Positions 32,806-44,769 of a DNA stretch of 64,000 nt are shown here, one piece after another (positions within the stretch are counted from its first letter, which is position 1; each line of letters starts with the position of its first letter). Where the stretch lies: contig JAUPFV010000002.1 in NCBI GenBank assembly GCA_036936605.1, forward strand, positions 341,560,654 through 341,624,653, written 5' to 3'. Source of the stretch: Limnanthes douglasii subsp. nivea (taxonomy: Eukaryota; Streptophyta; Magnoliopsida; Brassicales; Limnanthaceae). A program made the position numbers and the translations under genes. Under the pieces are notes generated by a model. It made no database searches and had not been told where the DNA came from. It worked only from the letters and a program-made list of their open reading frames with translations.

Positions 32806-35712
32806 GTGGGTGGCACAACTTGTCAAAAGGTCGAACGAGAAAGGCGCATTGCTGCAGGCCTCCTTGTTTCTCCTGTCGACAAATCGGAAACACCAAGTCC
32901 AGAGCTTGACCAGGGTTCCTCTTCAACCAAGATTACTAAACCCATGAGGTTATTTCAGCCCAACCTCTCACCAATCGTTTCGGGCTCATCGGTCTAGGAA
33001 TCAGAGCCTGTTGTCGAACCAGAGCAGGCAGTTACAAGCTTTACGAGACCTTCCTCATTCATTCTCATGTGATCGGATGTTGATGCCTCCCCAGAGAAGC
33101 TAGTAGACCGGCGAAGAGGTCGCTTGGTGAAAGGTCAGGCCCCAAAAACTACACATTCCAAGTCTGGGGCTGAAAATAAAAATACAAGGTTAGAAGCACC
33201 CATTAAGATTCCCAAGGACAAGTTGTCCGGTCCGGGAGAAACCAGTTCAAGTATCCGGAAAGAAACCTCCGAATCTGAGCCCCAGGCGGAGTCCCAGACC
33301 ACAAGAAGACATTACTGCCCAACCTTCCGGAGGGCCTGCTGAGCTAACCACCAGTTCCTCTCAACCAAAAACAACTGATAATCCTTCCATAATAATGGAA
33401 GAATTGCTGGATGACTCTATTGAAGAAGCCCCTTTTGAGTCCGACGTCTCCGGGCAAACAAGTGAGACTACTGCTGCCAAGAAAAACAAGGGCAAGGAGA
33501 AGCTATGTTTAAAACATCCGGATCTGCCAAAGAGCCTTGTGGGAAAAGTGGAACCTTGCTTTCACAAGTTAAGTGTCAAATACCTGCTAGCCTTGTAGAA
33601 ACTTAATTACGCTTTCATCCATACATCTGAACTGGGTCGGATGCGAACAAAATGGGGGATCCCAGAGAACGTCAAAGTGAGGATACCGCTGGATCCGGAG
33701 ACACCGATGGAGTGCAAGCTCAGTGAGATAGTTTTCTTCACTGAGCTATTCAACTGGGGGCTAAGGTTTCCCCTAGACCCAGAGATCGTCCGATACTTTC
33801 ACCGCATCAAACTCTGCCCAAGCCAATTGAGCCTCAATGTCTGGTATACCCTCATGGCCTGTATTATGGCCTCGAGGCTCTTCGGAATCCCTTTTCCAAT
33901 GAGCAGTTTGTAGTTGTGGCTAGCCTTTGTAGAAATCAAGATATCCCCTTCTATCACTTCAACATGGGTGATGATTACAAGGCAGTGGACGACCTGCTTC
34001 AGTCAGAAAGAAACTGGAAGACTCAATTTTTGTTTATTAGTGGAGCTTGGGAGAATAGGAGGAAGATTAAAGCCGGTGTCAACCCAAGCCTGCTTACCAG
34101 CAGATGGCGAATTGATGGTAAGAATCTCATCTCATGTCTCCATTTTCACTTATAACAAATTCGTTTCTCTAACTTGTCTTCTTTTGTTTTTTTGGTAGTG
34201 CTGCCTAAGGACTTCAATGATTACTTAAAGGTTGGACTGACCACTTGCTCCAAGCTAAATTATTGGGCTGCTGAGAAGTGGGGAAACCGCTTCCACAACG
34301 CTTTTACCGGATGCAATCTAACAAAATCCTACCTTTGGAATACAACTGACCGGAGAGACTTATCTTGGGAGGAATTAACCACTCCACCCCCTCCGGATGT
34401 AATCCTTAGGAGGACAGATGCAAAGGATGGGAAGCTGTCTTTGCTGGGTAGAGCTAAAGCCCCAAGCAAGATGAAAGGGAAGAAGGGCAAATGCAAGCAA
34501 GGTATGGTTGAAGCCAATCCTACCGAAGTAGAGGAAGCTGCTCCAACAAACCCAGAGGTGCCAGACCAGGGACAGATTGATGTTGCTCTTTTACAAGTAG
34601 TAGAGCAAGAAAGTATTAGAGAAGTGGTTGGATCTCCAAAACCATCAAAGGCACCTAAGAGAGACAGGAAACGGGGAGCAGAAGGCAAGGATAGGGAGGC
34701 CAAGAAGAAGAAAACCTCCAAGGGTGATGAAGTTTCTCTCCGGCCTCCGGAGCTTCTTCCGCCTGTTGACCCTACTGAATTCACTCAAGCAGAAGAGATC
34801 CCCGGTGACTTTCAATCCGGAGGAGTTGCAGGAGGGGATATCAGCATTGATGGTGTCGACATCAGTGGGCTTGAAGGGATTGGTCTCTATTTCGAAAACC
34901 TCCCTAGAGATGATCTTGTTGGGCCCTACCTCCCCCCAAGTTCTTCGAACACCGTCACATTTAACGGTAAGTCTTTTTCTGTCTCAAGTGAAAGAGATAT
35001 CATCGCTCACTCTATATTGAGCAATGTCTAGCCAGTACTTATTTTGGAGAAGAAAGTACGAAATCAGTCAGCCATCATCAATACCCTCAATTCTGACAAA
35101 GAGAAATTGTCTAGCGACCTCCTCACTGCCAATCAAAATACTGATGTATTGAAGAGGGAAACGAGGAGTTGAAGAAAAACCAGGAGGATTGGGCCATAAA
35201 GCTGGCCACTTTGGAAGAAACTATTAAAGAACTCCGATCAAAGCAATCCGACTTGAAGAAAAATCTTTCTTCAAAAGAGGAGGTAAAGGCTAAGGACAAG
35301 GTCATTCAGACTTTTACTAACGACAAGATCTCGCTCGAAGACTCTGTGTCCAAGGCTGCACAAGAAAAATCTGATTTGTTGAGGGAGCAAGAGAAAGCAA
35401 TCCAGTGATGCTTATACCAACATAGTGATAGACACTCAGGAGGAAAAGTATGCCGAAGTGAAATCGGACATGATCTTGCTCTTTCATGAGAAATTCCCAA
35501 AGAGGACGCTGGGAGATTTATGGATTTTTGTAGAGTATGAAAACCTCCCCTTCCACACGATGGCTGATGGTGACAAGCATAACTACTCCAGTGGCTGGGA
35601 TGACACAACCGATGAAGAAGAGAAAACTGGGGAGAGTCCGGATGAGGAAGATGATGACCCCAAGAAGAAGAAACCTAGTGAGGTTGGGCCATCTAAGAAA
35701 GCTCAGTCTTGA
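32806..35712 (+). pseudogene. Antisense ORF (aORF) of the Tat element, spliced, degenerate
   Basis: Plus-strand pieces: a Ser/Lys/Pro-rich N-terminal region (32806-33598, several stops), a conserved block (33641-34117: KWGIPENVKV, FFTELFNWGLRFPLDPEI, LCPSQLSLNVWYTL, GAWENRR), a canonical 81-bp intron at 34118-34198 (GT...AG) that joins in frame, then VLPKDFNDYLK, a Lys/Pro-rich tail (34199-35030), and a coiled-coil-like Glu/Lys end (35169-35712, KEKNQ and EEKTGESPDEEDDDP type). Such antisense, gag-like or plant-mobile-like extra ORFs are known in the Tat lineage; their role is unsettled. Frame shifts near 33900 and 35030-35160 break it. Only the piece 34174-35031 is long and open. Confidence 0.75.
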
Positions 35713-36059
35713 ATTATTAACTATCTTTTTAATTTGTTGTTGATTAAACCAAAGTCCTTGGATAGCCAAGGCATTTTTTGTAATCGTGACCGGCTCCTAT
35801 CCAGATAAACTTTTTTGTTTGAAAACTCAAAGTCCTTGGGTGGACAAGGCACTTCGGTTATTTTAATGGGCAATTTTACTTCGCATAAACTTACATTGTT
35901 TCATATTTTTTTAGTTTTGGTGGCTAATGTTTAAACATCCCTTAGTTAGTTTGTCTGCATTTTAAAGTGAGAGTGTTTAAATTCTCCGATGACAAATGTT
36001 TAAGTAGTTATCACTTTATCAATTTAATTCGATCTGACATAGAAAATTTCAAGGAAAAT

Positions 36060-37290
36060 ACTAACTCAAACACTCTGAATCTTTTAAGAAGGCATCAAAT
36101 TTTATTGAAAAGCTTGGACACCTCATTAAAACCTCCCCGTGCCACCAGGGTAGGAAAGAGTATGCCCTCAAATATTTACATAGCTTGCATTCCAAGTACA
36201 AACGGAGGTGTTCAATGTTCCAAGGGTGATTCAAAACCCTTCCATCCTTATCTTGAAGCCGGTATGTCCCAGGCTTAAGCTTTTCACTGACCACATAGGG
36301 TCCTTCCCAAGTTTGAGCTAGCTTGCCGAACTGCTTTTCCTTAGTGTGTAGGAAGACTTTCCTCAATAAGTTATCTCCTGGATGAAAATCCCTTCTTTTA
36401 ATTTTGGAAGCAAACCTGCTTCTCATCATGCCTTGATAGTGTGTGGCTCTGAGGTGAGCCTTAACTCTTCTTTCCTCCACCAAGTCAAGTTGGCCTCTTA
36501 CTGCCACTTCGTTAGCGTGTTCGGAGAAATTATGAACTCGAAAATAAGGAAGAGTATCCTCTATGGGAGCTATGGCATCCATCCCATACACTAAAGCAAA
36601 GGGAGATTCTTGTGTTGCAGCCCCAGGAGTAGTTCGGTAGGCCCATAATACTTCTTATAGATAACTTGGCCATTTTCCAGCAACTCCCTCTAAATCATTT
36701 TTAAGAACGGACAAGATGGTCCTGTTAGCCACTTTGACCTGAACATTTGCTTGTGGGTAGAAAGGAGAGGAGAAACAATTTTGTATGCCTCTAAAGGCAC
36801 AAAAATTCTTCATTTCATTGTTGTCGAACTGTGGCCCATTGTTTGTGGTGATCTTTTATGGAATTCCAAATCTACAACAAATATTAGATAAGATGAATTT
36901 TATAACAGCTTTCGATGTTGTACCTGCCAATAGAGCTTATTCTATCCACTTGGAGAAGTAATCAATAACAACGATTATAGTTCTGCACCCTCCGGATGCC
37001 ATAGGTAGAGGCCCTACTAAATCCAGCCCCCAACAAGCAAAAGATATTGGTTCAGAAATTGACTCTAAAGGGATAGCTGGGATATGAATTTCATTGTTGT
37101 ATCTTTAGCATGGGTCACACTTTTTTACCAACTCTTTAGCATCTTGCATTATGGAGGGCCAGTAGTACCCAGCTAACAACACTCATCTTGTTAGAGCCCT
37201 GAACCCACAGTGGGTTGATCCCTCACCATCATGTAGTTCGGAGAGCACTATTTGGGACTCCTCGACTCCCAGACATCGCAGGAGGGGTTT
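36060..37290 (-). pseudogene. Gypsy integrase
   Basis: Minus-strand frames read KKCDPC (zinc site), GLDLVGPLP, VVIDYFSKWIE (first catalytic Asp region), NNGPQFDN (second Asp), YPQANVQVKVANRT and, at 36591-36061, MYGMDAIAPIE to TWEGPYVVSEKLKPGTYRL, the GPY-type C-terminal part. The expected catalytic Glu in QVE is Lys here (codon at 36733-36735). Several stops (e.g. near 36650, 36855, 37110) confirm inactivation. Confidence 0.85.
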
Positions 37291-37291
37291 A

Positions 37292-37978
37292 CTAATAGGA
37301 CTTTTTATAAAGTACATACCTTAAGATGATAAAACCACGAGCCTTGTATTTTATTTTTCTTGCCACTGCTTTCTCCAGAAGCAAGACGCCATCTGAGAGA
37401 TATTGAAGGATTGGAAATCTCCAATATTGGGGTTTTTTGACTTGTATATTCAAACTTTCTTCTTCCTTATCCGAACTGATTTGAATAGATGGGCACTCTT
37501 GCACATGTATCCAAGGGTAGGACTCAGAGTAGGATACGGTTGCCAAAGAGTCTGCTAGCGTATTTTCCGTTCGGGGTATGTGCTCATAGGCGATGCTTTT
37601 GAAATTGAGTGCTACTTCTTTAAGGATGAACAAGTACTTAATCAGTTGCTCTTTATTGGTTTCGGATTGACCTTGTGCATAATGGATAAGAAGTTGAGAA
37701 GCACTCATTAACCTGACCCTTTTAGCTCCACAGATGAGAGCTAATTTCAAACCAGCTATAGCAGCTTCATATTCAGACTCATTATTGGAAGCCCTGAAAG
37801 AAAAACATATTTCTTGGTACATTCTGTCACCATACGAAGAGGTTAAACATATCCCAGCACCACATCCCATGGTACTCGATCCACCATCAGTCCGGACGAC
37901 CCAGACTTTTTTGTCTTTCACACCGGTTGCTTGCATAGTATCCATATCTGAATGGAATTCAACTAAGAAATCAGCCAC
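37292..37978 (-). CDS. Gypsy second RNase H (archaeal-type, Tat hallmark)
   Basis: Open 228-codon frame with VVRTDGGSSTMGCGAG (first Asp), NNESEYEAAIAGL (Glu), and HIPRTENTLADSLA with a distal Asp. This additional RNase H, following the normal Gypsy RT-RNase H, marks Tat-lineage elements. It ends at the integrase join. The frame is separate from the RT frame, so at least one frame break lies between them. Confidence 0.85.
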   Translation of the reverse strand: MADFLVEFHSDMDTMQATGVKDKKVWVVRTDGGSSTMGCGAGICLTSSYGDRMYQEICFSFRASNNESEYEAAIAGLKLALICGAKRVRLMSASQLLIHYAQGQSETNKEQLIKYLFILKEVALNFKSIAYEHIPRTENTLADSLATVSYSESYPWIHVQECPSIQISSDKEEESLNIQVKKPQYWRFPILQYLSDGVLLLEKAVARKIKYKARGFIILRYVLYKKSY

Positions 37979-38020
37979 AGGTTGGGCTTTGACTGCTGTT
38001 CGACGAGTAAAATCAATATC

Positions 38021-39342
38021 TTAGTCTCCCAGCTCTACTGACCACTTGGTCATTCTACTTGAAATGTCAGTTTTTTGGAGAATATTTTTCAACGGAAAAG
38101 AAGTTCGGACGATGATAGAATGAGCCTGAAAATAAGGCCACATTTTCCTTGCAGCAATTACTGGGGCCAATGCCAACTTCTCAAGCTTCAAATATCGTTT
38201 TTCTGAATCTATCAAGATTTTGCTGATATAATACATCGGACGAGGATAATTGTCCACCTCTCTTACCAATACTGCACTTATTGCACAATCAGAAACGGTT
38301 AAATACACATAAAGGATTTCTCCATCAAGAGGTTTAAACAGAGTCTTGGGGGAAGACAAATGCTTCTTAATTTCATCGAAGGCCTCATCACACTTCAGGG
38401 TCCAGTTGAAGTCCTTTGCACCTTTCAAAGTTTGAAAAAACGGGGCACACCTGTCCGAGGACCTTGAAATGAAACGGTTTAGTGCAGCCAGCCTCCCAGT
38501 CAATCGTTGTACCTCTTTAATATTCCGAGGAGGCTCCATTTGCAGTAAATCATTAAGCTGGTCTGGATCAGGTTGTATTACTTTCTCACTTATCACATAC
38601 CCCAAAAAAATTCTGAACTGCACTCCAAAAATGCATTTTTCTGGGTTTAACTTTAAATTTACTTTCACCAAGTTGGTAAAAGTTTCTTGAAGATCTGCCA
38701 AGTGTAGCTCTTCGTCCACACTTTTCACCATCATGTCATCGATGTAAACTTCCATGTTTCTTCCAATTTGATCAGCAAAGGCCTTGTTTACCAACCTCTG
38801 ATAAGTAGCCCCAGCATTTTTAAACCCAAACAGCATTACTTTGTGACAATGAAGGCCCCTATCAGTAACAAATGTGGTATGTTCTTGATCCTTCGGATCT
38901 ACTTGAATCTGATTATACCCGGAGAAGGCATCCATAAAAGACAACAACTTGTTCCCAAAAGTGGAGTCCACCAACTGATCAATTCGGGGAACCGGATATA
39001 AATCTTTTGGGCAAGCCCTATTGAGATCTGTGAAATCGATGCACATACACCACTTGCCATTTTTCTTTTTTACCAACATCGGATTGGCTGTCCATAAAGG
39101 GTATTGAGATTCCTTTATGTTCCCCATTTTAGTAAGTCGGTCAACCTCTTGAACTATGACATCAGCCTTCTCCTTAGAAAAGGCTCACCTCCTTTGTACA
39201 ACAGGTGTATGTCTCTTTGGATGGATAACTGGTGTGATATAATGTTTGCTGGTACTACGGTTACATCAGCATTGTACCAAGCAAAGACGTGTTGATGGTC
39301 TTTCAAGAAATCTAACATTTTACTCTTTAATTCTGAAGTCAT
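38021..39342 (-). CDS. Gypsy reverse transcriptase and RNase H
   Basis: A 368-codon open frame (39127-38021) plus upstream RT start pieces to 39342 (DHQHVFAWYNADV). Motifs: KKKNGKWCMCIDFTDLN, FMDAFSGYNQI, FGFKNAGATYQRL, EVYIDDMMVKS (YIDD catalytic centre), FLGYVIS, then RNase H-like LYVYLTVSDCAISAVLVRE. The catalytic centre is intact. A frame break near 39150 separates the start. Confidence 0.92.
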
Positions 39343-39600
39343 CTTGGATCGTATCTTGACATTTTTTCCTTCAGCCAGAGAGTAAGTTTCAACTTCTTCA
39401 ACCGGTATTAAAACACCAGGGGTCTCTCTGGGGTCATCAATTTCACCCTCTCCCCCAGAGGGCCCCTCAAACTGCTATCCCTCATTAATCCGGACTGCCC
39501 CCAATGTTCGAGGGGCCAGTGCTGTCGCATAAGACTCCCTTGCTACCTTTTGGCTGCTTCGAACAACTCCCACTTGTCCCTGCACAGCGTACTTCAAACA

Positions 39601-39885
39601 CTAGTGGACCGTTGAAGCCACAACATGCATTCTGGAAAGCCAAGATCTCCCCATAATAGCATTATAACAAGTGGGACAATCCACCACAACAAAAAGTATT
39701 CTAACCATCTTTTTAAAAGGGTCTTTGCCCAACAAAACCTCCTCCTTGAACTCTCCGATCACATCTGCTGAGCTTCCAGTTAAACCCACAATTGATCTGT
39801 TCGAACGCTGAATTACCGCTGGATTCTTCATTTTTTTGTAGGAGGTTAAAAATAGAATATTGGCTGAACTTCCGGTATCTACCAA
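39601..39885 (-). CDS. Gypsy aspartic protease
   Basis: MVDTGSSANILFLTSYKKM carries the DTGSSA active site of retroviral-type proteases. Preceded (40239-39937) by a spacer frame ending FPFIVFDEDDLRDI, typical of the gag-protease linker in this lineage. Confidence 0.85.
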   Translation of the reverse strand: MVDTGSSANILFLTSYKKMKNPAVIQRSNRSIVGLTGSSADVIGEFKEEVLLGKDPFKKMVRILFVVVDCPTCYNAIMGRSWLSRMHVVASTVH

Positions 39886-40239
39886 AATTTGTCTTATATT
39901 ATTGCCTCCAATGGATGCTCCTACGACAACAACATCTTAATGTGGACCAGCAATATCCCTCAAGTCATCCTCGTCAAAAACAATAAAAGGAAAAGGAATT
40001 TGTGATTGATAGGAAGTCATGCCTCCTTCAAGCTGGGTAGCTAAAGTATGAACGTGCCTCTTTCTTGAAGAAGCAGTCGGTGCGGTCATTGTGTCCCCTC
40101 CGAATATTGTAAGTGACTCGAAAAAGTTAATAAGTCCGGACACCATTTTGCAATGCTCCGTGATAACACCCACTTTATTCCGGGTCGGATCAGGGTCTAA
40201 GTATTCTGACTCTACATCGAACCTTTCGATTATCACCAT

Positions 40240-41832
40240 AGCCCCATCCGGAGCCGATGTGCCTGCATTGTTTGGACCAGCCGATGAGCGCTATCAGGCC
40301 TATTTCCACCTCTTCTTTTAACATACACCCTCAACTTTACTCTTTCAATCAAATTCTGCACTTCTTGTTTCAACACAATACAATCCTCCGTGGTATGACC
40401 AGTATCATGGTGATACTGGCAGAAACAATTATTACGGCTCTCCCTAGGAGACTGTAATGCAACCGGCCTTCTGTAGTGTACTTCGTATTTTGTTTTGTCA
40501 TAAATGGTGGCTACGTTTTCTTTCAACTCAGCAAAACACTCCGGTTGAACCCAAGGCCCTCGCTTATTTCTAGATTGCTGACTCTGGGCTGGTGCAGCTG
40601 GCTGAGACTGAGCTTTGGATCTATTATGACCCTGCCCGGCATCCTTAGCCTTGTTCCTGGACTAGTTTTGGTTTGGATTTGGTGCAGCCGGAGCAGACCT
40701 CACCTGCCTGTGCACCCTAGTTTTCTTTGTTTCATCCACATTAATCTGCTTTCTGACCTGATTCAGCAAACCTCCCCATGTCATGGCCTTTTTCTGGTTA
40801 CTGAATCAGCCAAGTTTCCAGGGTTTAAGCCCTGCCTCAGAGAAGCTATTGCTACTTGTTCAAAGCAATCAGCCAATCCATTTTTGGTATTTACAAAATG
40901 ACTTATGTATTCTTTTAAAGATTCGTTTGGTTCTTGGGCGCAATGGATAATCGTGTCTCCATTGTCCTTCACTTCCTTACTTCCAACAATCTGCCTCCGA
41001 AAGGCCACTCAAAAAATGTCAAAATTTCTGATGCAACCCTGCGGCAAACTATTGTACCACTTCAGAGCACTCCCCGTAAAAGATTGGGAGAATGCTCTAC
41101 AAAGTAACTTGTCGGCATCATCAAAATTCATCATAAATTTTTTGAATTGTTCCAAGTGGTTATCCGGGTCTTTACTACCATCATATTTTTCCATTTTCGT
41201 ACTGTCAAAACTCTTAAGAAGGTTCCCAGACAGTATTTTGGAGGACAGTGGAGATTGTCTCCAATTTTGGCCACGGCTAAAAACAGTATCTTCGTTAGGA
41301 GTTGCAAAGATACCTGGTTCATCATGGAAGGCAAAAGGATCCATTAACAATCGATCTGCATGTCTCCGGCCATGACTATGAGACGATCTTTTGCCCAAAT
41401 GCCTCTTCAACCTTCCATGCCTATCCATTTTTCTTGAGTACTTCTTGACCAACTTTTGTTTCTTTTTAGAACGACCTTCATCACTGCTGATGACAAGGAT
41501 TCTTCGACTCCATCTTCATTCGAGGAGCTACTGGAAGATTCTGAGTCTGAATTAGAGCTCTCCACCGGTTTAGACCGGTGAGACTTTTTTGAGCTAGCAT
41601 GAGTCTGTTTTGCACTCACATAGGTTTTTGATGGCTCATGCTCCCTTGGATTGACAGTATCATGAGCTACTGACGCCTTAGACTTCTCATTTGTGCCCAT
41701 CTCTGCCCTTTTGGCAGCCCTCAGAGCTTCTATTTCAACTTTTAACCTATCTCGTTCCTCAATCGTATATTCATCATTCTCACCCACCACTTCGGCCAAA
41801 GCTAGTGGTACTTTTTGAACGTCCGGATTCAT
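40240..41832 (-). pseudogene. Gypsy gag
   Basis: ATG near 41832 opens MNPDVQKVPLALAEVV, a Glu/Lys coiled region and a Ser-rich linker. A frame change near 41430 leads to the gag core (MEKYDGSKDPDNHLEQFKKFM, then GSALKWYNSLP), then 41008-40781 (NESLKEYISHFV), and a zinc-knuckle-like CQYHHDTGHTTEDC at about 40380-40425. These are the usual Tat/Athila gag blocks. At least three frame interruptions. Confidence 0.85.
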
Positions 41833-41879
41833 CCGAACTGATTTTTACAGATGGTTTTGAATGCTAGATTCAGGCACCT

Positions 41880-41903
41880 TCTCCTCCCATTGTGGTCGCC
41901 AAT
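41880..41903 (-). other. Gypsy primer-binding site
   Basis: TGGCGACCACAATGGGAG on the minus strand, starting a few bases inside the 5' LTR. TGGCGA starts suggest an Arg-type tRNA primer, seen in some Tat elements; not verified. Confidence 0.55.
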
Positions 41904-41904
41904 T

Positions 41905-42280
41905 TGATGTGGATTAATTTCAACTGAGGGTAATTTTGTCTAAAGTTTGGAGGTATTTCAAGGGTATTTAATGTTTGGTAGATTGTAGTGAGAGATTTGA
42001 GCTGCCTGGTTGTATTTAATTCTCATTATCCTTATTAAATGAAAGTGGTTGGGTATTTATACCCTTAACCTTGGGCCATATAGGCTTTCGGGTCATGATT
42101 ATGAATTCGGGCCGAGTTCAAAGATCCATTAGTTTTTAAGTAGGTTGGTAATTAGCTTAGTCATAAAGTGATTAAGTTTTTTATACATTAGTTCAGTCTG
42201 GATGGTTCAATGGGTGGATCTTGTCTGAATTTCCCCTGTCCGGTCCTTATAATCAGTGGTGATAAAATCCGGACTCATCA
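41905..42280 (-). repeat. Gypsy 5' LTR
   Basis: 376 bp, followed by the target duplication actag at 42281-42285. Confidence 0.93.
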
Positions 42281-42285
42281 ACTAG

Positions 42286-43460
42286 GTTCCTGCATCTTAA
42301 CTTCTTTTGCATCTGACAGGGCATATACAACTAAATTTGCATACCTTTTTGGAAGTCTAATATCTCTTCTTTCTCTGCCCAATGCTATGCTATAAGGTTG
42401 TTGTTCTGGTTCGGGTGCATCATCGTCACTATCATCCGATGCTGACGCTTCACCTCCTGATTCTGGATCCACCTCAGAACCACTTGAATTATTGGACCTG
42501 CTAGGAACTGATTCTACTTTAAGCTCCATCTGTTTACTCACAATCGATCCTGATTCGACCATTTCTCCTACTTTATTCTGACTGTCTATCGAAATAAACT
42601 CATTAAAAGTAACATCCATACTGATGAGAAAACCTGGAGACTTTGGACAGGTACACCATAACCTATATCCCTCCACTTTATTATCCTATCCTAGAAATAT
42701 GCACCTATTTGCCCTCAGCTCAAGCTTACCATCTCTCTACGCAGGACAACCGAACACTCTCAACTGTTTATAAGCAGCCGATGATCCAGACCAAATCTCA
42801 AAAGGAGTTTTACAATCAATAGCCGTTGATGGAGACCGATTCACCAAGTAACACGCTGTATTGACAGCTTCAGCCCAAAAATCTTTTCCCACACCAAATG
42901 CGAGAGCATACTTCGTGCCTTGTCATAAAGCATTTTGTTCATTCTTTCTGCGACTCCATTCTGTTGTGGTGTTCTAGAACAAGTACGATTGCGCACTATT
43001 CCCTCAGGTTCGCAGAACTCGTTAAACTCACGATTGCAATATTTTAACCCATTATCTGTCCTAAGACGTTTAATTTTTGGTCAAATATCCTTCTCAATCT
43101 TCGTCTTTCATTTGATAGAGGTTGAATATACCTCATCTTTTGTTTTCATAATGTAAACCCACACCATCCTTAAAAAATCATCAATCAAATTCATGTACTA
43201 TCTGGCTCCGCTCTTGGATGGAATTCTGTTTGAATCCCAAAGATCTTAGTGAATATAGTCCACTTTCCTTTTAGTCTTTCTTACATCCGATTTGCTGAAT
43301 TTGACTCTAGTTTGTTTACCAAACACACAGTGCTCACAAAATTCCAATGATTCTGCTTTATATCATTTCAACAAATCTTTTTTCCCAAAACAGCTAATCC
43401 TCTACCCCTCATGTGACCAAGACTTCAATGCCACAACTTAATTTGATCCTGCTTACTTTG
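42286..43460 (-). pseudogene. Copia integrase
   Basis: Minus-strand frames give CEHCVFGKQTRV (zinc site), VDYIH.DLWD, LIDDF...VWVY, RTDNGLKY (catalytic Asp), TPQQNGVAERMN (catalytic Glu), FWAEAVNTACYLVNR and the C-terminal RVFGCPA, then 42676-42286 with SALGRERRDIRLPKRY-like linker to the Gypsy insertion point. Many stops. Confidence 0.87.
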
Positions 43461-44697
43461 GCTATTACTCCCTGATGATGCTACTGCAGCATCGCCCATA
43501 ACAACACTCCCCTGGAGAATGTAAAGACCTTTCTGCAAACTGCCTTTCATACATACCATTGAGACTTTTATCACTTTGATTACACCATCTTCTGCATGGT
43601 ACTTATAACCTGAGAGTCTAGAGTCCCAAGAGAAATTAGGTTTCTATTTAACCCAGGAACATGCCTGCACGTCAAGATTCTAGCAACCTCGTCAAACATT
43701 CTGATTCCGACGTTACCAATACCACCAACAGTCAATGAATGATTGTTCCCTAAATAAACATTTCCATGCAGTGGCTTGTAAGTATCGAACCACTGCTTGT
43801 ACTAACACATGTGGTATGTAGCGCCAGTATCGAGTACTCAAGAGTTATGCCCAAAGTCTAAACTCACGGACAATACATCTCCTCTACCACTGTTTTCACT
43901 ATCGGCGGAATCGTTCAAACCTTCAACAATGTTTGCTGTATTTTCCTTTTGATTTCCCTTCTTACCATTCAGTTTCGAACAATCTCTCTTATAATGACCC
44001 TGCTCATCGCATTCATAACAGTTTGAGTGCTTTACCTTTGACTTGGACCTCCAATTTTTCCTTCTTCAAAAACTCGCTTTGCTTCTAGATCTTCCCCTAG
44101 TCATAAGACTTTCCCCTTCAGCTTGATTGTCTGGCTGCAACTATCTCATCTCCTTTGATTTCAATGCCCTTTTGACATCTGCTAGTGATAACTTATCCTT
44201 ACCATACATAATGGTATCTACGAAGTTTTCATAGAGAGCTGGTAACGATCTCAATACAAAAAAATATTGATCCTCATCCTCAATATTGATATCTATGTTC
44301 TCCAAGTCCATTATAATTTATTTAAAATTATCTAAGTGCTTTGTTATGGACATATCTTCTTTCAATCTGAAATCATACAAACACTTCTTCAAGTATAATC
44401 GGTTTAATACTGATTTCTCTAAGTAAAGATCTCCTAGTTTCTTCCATGCGCATGCAGCAGTCTTCTCACCACTAATCTCGCGAAGCACATTCTCTTTCAC
44501 ACTCATTAAAATCCAGCACAAGCCCTTTCTTGAAGATCTTGTTTCTCCTTTTCTTTCATCTCTTTTGATAACTTATTCTCCACCGCCTTCCACAGCCCTG
44601 GTAGTACCAATAGAGATTTCAGTTTAATCTTCCACAACGCAAAACTGGATCCCCCATCAATTTTTTCAATCATGTATTTTGTTGTTGTGGACGCCAT
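43461..44697 (-). pseudogene. Copia gag and protease
   Basis: ATG at 44697 opens MASTTTKYMIEKIDG and FALWKIKLKSLL, typical of Copia gag; then 44521-44318 with LYLKKCLYDFRL and SITKHLDNF. The zinc knuckle CYECDEQGHYKRDC is at about 43977-44020. The protease reads LDTGATYHMC near 43820-43850. Stops and frame shifts throughout the downstream part. Confidence 0.87.
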
Positions 44698-44769
44698 TGT
44701 GAAACACTAATTGCAAAAGCCCTAATTTCACCACGTGGCTCTGATACCAATTTTGATTTTAAATTACTA

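Larger units (their letters stand above)
31962..42280 (-). mobile_element. Tat-type Ty3/Gypsy retrotransposon with antisense ORF, nested in the Copia
   Basis: 376-bp LTRs at 31962-32337 and 41905-42280, beginning TGATSTGGATTAA and ending CTCATCA, with a perfect 5-bp target duplication actag (31957-31961 and 42281-42285) that restores the Copia target. The minus strand carries gag, protease, RT, RNase H, a second RNase H and integrase, in Gypsy order. An extra gene on the plus strand lies between integrase and the 3' LTR. Two RNase H domains plus an antisense ORF are features of the Tat lineage (Retand/Ogre relatives). Frame breaks in gag, integrase and the antisense ORF make this copy non-autonomous. 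Confidence 0.92.

Noticed and set aside
34329..34784. 151-codon minus-strand ORF opposite the Gypsy antisense gene
   Set aside because: Shadow of the plus-strand reading frame; Ser/Leu-rich composition comes from the Lys/Glu codons on the other strand.
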